24,556 bases of DNA, taken from positions 1-24,556 of the forward strand of contig CAZERC010000022.1 of the NCBI GenBank assembly GCA_964515395.1. Direction: 5' to 3'. Under the pieces are notes generated by a model that was not told the origin of the DNA, searched no databases, and saw only the letters and a list, made by a program, of their open reading frames with translations. The translations under genes were made by a program, and so were the position numbers. The stretch comes from UBA1876 sp964515395 (GTDB lineage: Bacteria; Synergistota; Synergistia; Synergistales; Thermovirgaceae). Within the stretch, counting starts at the first letter, position 1; each line of letters opens with the position of its first letter. Shown here piece by piece: positions 22,260 through 24,556 of this stretch.

Positions 22260-24395
22260 CTATCCGGCTTGAGACTGCTCCATTTGGGCATCGTCGTCAT
22301 CGCCGAGGGTAAAGTCCTCAAGCAGCCGGTTCAAGGCATCGGAATTCTCTTTCATCCCCTGCGCCTCTTCCGCAAGCCTGTAGGATGTTTCGCTCGTCGA
22401 TTGCGAAGAGGACTGAATGCCCTCCACCTTTTCCACGACTTCATTGTTGGCGCCGGTAATCTGTTCGACGGCACCAGCAATCTCCCGGCTGGCCGCGGCC
22501 TGTTCCTGGGCCGCCGAGGCCATGGACGTGATCGCCTCATCTATGGAACGGATTTGCTCGATGACGGTGTTGATGTTCTCTCCCGTCCGCCCGGCCTGTT
22601 GCGCCGTTTCCTTCATGCTTTTGACGGAAGCCGTGATCGTCTCCGCGGATTCACGCGTTTCCGTCGAAAGACGTTCTATCAGCGACCCGATCTCATTGGC
22701 GGCCTTGTTGGAATCGGCTGCCAGTTTCCTCACCTCGTCGGCGACGACGGCAAAACTCTGGCCGTGTTCTCCGGCCCTGGCCGCCTCTATGGCGGCATTC
22801 AGGGCCAGAAGGTTCGTCTGGTCGGCAATGGTGCCGATGGTGCTGACGAAGGACGTGATTTTTTCGACGGAATCGAGGAGCCCCTGCATTGATGCGGCAC
22901 CCGTCTCCGCCTGCTCCGACGTGCCCAGGATCTCCTGGACCATTCCCTGGATGAACTCCGCCGTTTCCTCTCCGATCCGCCTGGTCCGGGCGGAGAGTTC
23001 AGCCGCCTGTGACGCCGATTGGGCAACCTGACGGGCGCCACCTGAGACTTCTTCCACCCCTGCGTTCGTTTCCTCCAGGGATGCTGCGTTGGTTTCGGTC
23101 AGCGAGCCCAGCTCCTCGACGGCTTTCTGAATCCGGTCCATGGCCTCCCTGACGGTCCCGGAGAGATCCGAGAGCTCGCCGGCACGTTTTTCGCTTCTTG
23201 CGGCCTCGTCCCTGATGGCCTCGATGATCCGGCGTTGTCCCGCAATCATCGTTCCCATCTCCCGGGCGACTTCATGAACTTCGTCCTCAAAGGGAAACCG
23301 GCTCTCATCCACCGTCACGGCCAGATTTCCGGAACCCGCCTGTTTCGCCATGTCTATCAGGGCTTGCAGAGGCTTTCTGATGCTTTTCGTGATAACCAGG
23401 GAAACAACAAGACCTATCACTGCGGCGGCGACGAGAACGCCCAAAGTCATCCTGACGTTTTGCGAAAGCCGATCCAACACGGCTTCGGCCAGGCCTTCGG
23501 CTACGGCAAAGGCCTTCTCGTTGACGGCAAGGGCCGACTGCCCGGCTCCCCTGGCACGTTCTTTTATGTCCGCTGCAAATTTCTGGAGAACCGTCCAGCT
23601 TTCAACAAATCCCCCCGCCGATTCCCTGTACCTGCCGATGGCCTTGACGACCCGATCGAGGCTGTCCTTGGCCTCGAGCATGTATGTGGACTTTTGCAGA
23701 TCTTTCAACGTTTCTTCAAGTCCGGAAAGCCTCTTCAGAGCTTCGGCGGCGGCCGCCCTGTCGCCAGCGGCCTGGGCTCCGTAAAAATCGGCGTTTGTCC
23801 TTTCGGCTTCAAGGAGCACCTTTCGGGCTTTCCCGATCTTGTCGATCCTGTTCATGATGGCCTTCACCGGCAGATCGAGTTCAATCTGCCCGCGAATTTT
23901 CTTTTGTTCGACGGAAATATAGGTGACGATGTTTTCTTCCAATACGGACAGGGCTTCTTCCATTTCTCTCCGGCTTGCGTTCATCCCGTCCATGGCTTCC
24001 GAAATCTTTCCGGCTCCGTTTTTCAACAGTCCCACTGCGCCGGAGACCTCCATGGCTCCCCGCCTGAGCTCTTCCATATCTTCATGCTCCATGGAAAGTC
24101 CCGTAGCTTCGGCCACAAGCTTTTCCGTTTCACCGATCACTCGTTGGCCCCTGTTGAAATCGGCTTTCTCACCCGAAAGGGCATATTGCGTGTATGAAGC
24201 CGAAGCTTCGAGCAGGGTGCGCTGCATTTCGGAAGCAAGGCTGATTTCCTGAAACCGTCGCCCCGCCAGCTCTCCCGTGTCCATTTCAATCTTTCTGAAA
24301 CTCACCCATGAATAGATGCTGGCTCCCGCGAAAACGGCGACGACGAGCAAAAAACCGATGACAAGGCGTTGGCCGATTTTCGTGTTTCTGAACAC
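22260..24395 (-). CDS. Methyl-accepting chemotaxis protein with long helical sensor domain
   Basis: This 711-residue transducer begins with GTG 24393-24395 behind a GGGGGGG ribosome site. Helix 1 (about 12-31) and helix 2 (about 313-334) enclose a ~280-residue, almost wholly helical outside domain with many charged heptads, resembling the helical bimodular (HBM) type that binds organic acids in McpS-like receptors. HAMP (335-388) and the signalling domain follow, with the conserved hairpin tip IEAARAGEHGQSFAVVADEV. There is no C-terminal CheR-docking pentapeptide. The ligand is unknown. It converges on phoR with a 26-bp gap that holds a short weak stem (CCGGA/TCCGG). Upstream, 24396-24556 shows no clear promoter or gene. 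Confidence 0.92.
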   Translation of the reverse strand: MFRNTKIGQRLVIGFLLVVAVFAGASIYSWVSFRKIEMDTGELAGRRFQEISLASEMQRTLLEASASYTQYALSGEKADFNRGQRVIGETEKLVAEATGLSMEHEDMEELRRGAMEVSGAVGLLKNGAGKISEAMDGMNASRREMEEALSVLEENIVTYISVEQKKIRGQIELDLPVKAIMNRIDKIGKARKVLLEAERTNADFYGAQAAGDRAAAAEALKRLSGLEETLKDLQKSTYMLEAKDSLDRVVKAIGRYRESAGGFVESWTVLQKFAADIKERARGAGQSALAVNEKAFAVAEGLAEAVLDRLSQNVRMTLGVLVAAAVIGLVVSLVITKSIRKPLQALIDMAKQAGSGNLAVTVDESRFPFEDEVHEVAREMGTMIAGQRRIIEAIRDEAARSEKRAGELSDLSGTVREAMDRIQKAVEELGSLTETNAASLEETNAGVEEVSGGARQVAQSASQAAELSARTRRIGEETAEFIQGMVQEILGTSEQAETGAASMQGLLDSVEKITSFVSTIGTIADQTNLLALNAAIEAARAGEHGQSFAVVADEVRKLAADSNKAANEIGSLIERLSTETRESAETITASVKSMKETAQQAGRTGENINTVIEQIRSIDEAITSMASAAQEQAAASREIAGAVEQITGANNEVVEKVEGIQSSSQSTSETSYRLAEEAQGMKENSDALNRLLEDFTLGDDDDAQMEQSQAG

Positions 24396-24556
24396 CTCTG
24401 TCCCCCCCTTGAGTCCGGGGCGTCTCAGCCGCTCCGGTGAAAGACGTTCCCCCGTCCCTGTTTTTGTCCGGACCGTCCTTTATCTGATCTTTCCAGCCAA
24501 AAAACGGATTTCCCGACTCTGAAGGGAAGTCTAAGAGTTTGAACCTTTCCTTTCAG

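Noticed and set aside
1..24556. CRISPR array, tRNA or rRNA genes
   Set aside because: No regularly spaced direct repeats, cloverleaf with a GTTCGA-type arm and acceptor pairing, or rRNA-like conserved stretches were seen in the intergenic regions.

Overview
The window (GC-rich, roughly 60 % by eye) looks like chromosome of a diderm, probably anaerobic, amino-acid-using bacterium. The mix of a TAXI-type TRAP transporter, aminotransferase/CoA-transferase/thiolase genes, a selenium-linked YedE protein and UgtP/PlcP-type lipid genes would suit Synergistota, or less likely Desulfobacterota. This is an impression from gene content, not a phylogenetic placement.

Layout, left to right. (1) 1-1010, minus: yedE (selenium-linked membrane protein), cut by the window edge, preceded by a ~380-nt leader with its own promoter-like element, a six-codon micro-ORF ending in UGA and a SECIS-like hairpin. 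(2) 1599-3574, minus: an overlapping glycosyltransferase + PlcP-type phosphoesterase pair behind a PhoB box. This is the known arrangement for replacing phospholipids by glycolipids under phosphate starvation. (3) 3826-5420: a small membrane-protein gene (61 codons when rejoined) split by an IS200/IS605-family TnpB-only element with an intact tnpB. (4) 5528-7069, minus: secreted PhoA-type alkaline phosphatase with a PhoB box. (5) 7201-15263, minus: a seven-gene catabolic unit of RpiR-type regulator, class III aminotransferase, TAXI solute-binding protein, fused TRAP permease, two CoA-transferase subunits and thiolase. A promoter with a perfect 12-bp-arm palindrome lies upstream of the regulator. 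(6) 15462-22233, plus: PhoB-box promoter then pstS-pstC-pstA-pstB-phoU-phoB-phoR, with a hairpin terminator/attenuator after pstS. (7) 22260-24395, minus: a methyl-accepting chemotaxis protein with a long helical sensor domain.

How it fits together. Most of the window is a phosphate-starvation island: PhoR/PhoB sense and regulate, PstSCAB-PhoU import phosphate and signal, PhoA scavenges organic phosphate, and the glycosyltransferase/PlcP pair would spare phosphate by lipid exchange. Three PhoB promoters (before the glycosyltransferase, phoA and pstS) share one geometry: 7-bp half-sites every 11 bp, and exactly 10 bp from the last half-site to the -10 hexamer. The catabolic unit between phoA and pst appears functionally separate; its enzymes could turn an imported beta-amino acid into acetyl-CoA. 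No tRNA, rRNA or CRISPR array was seen.
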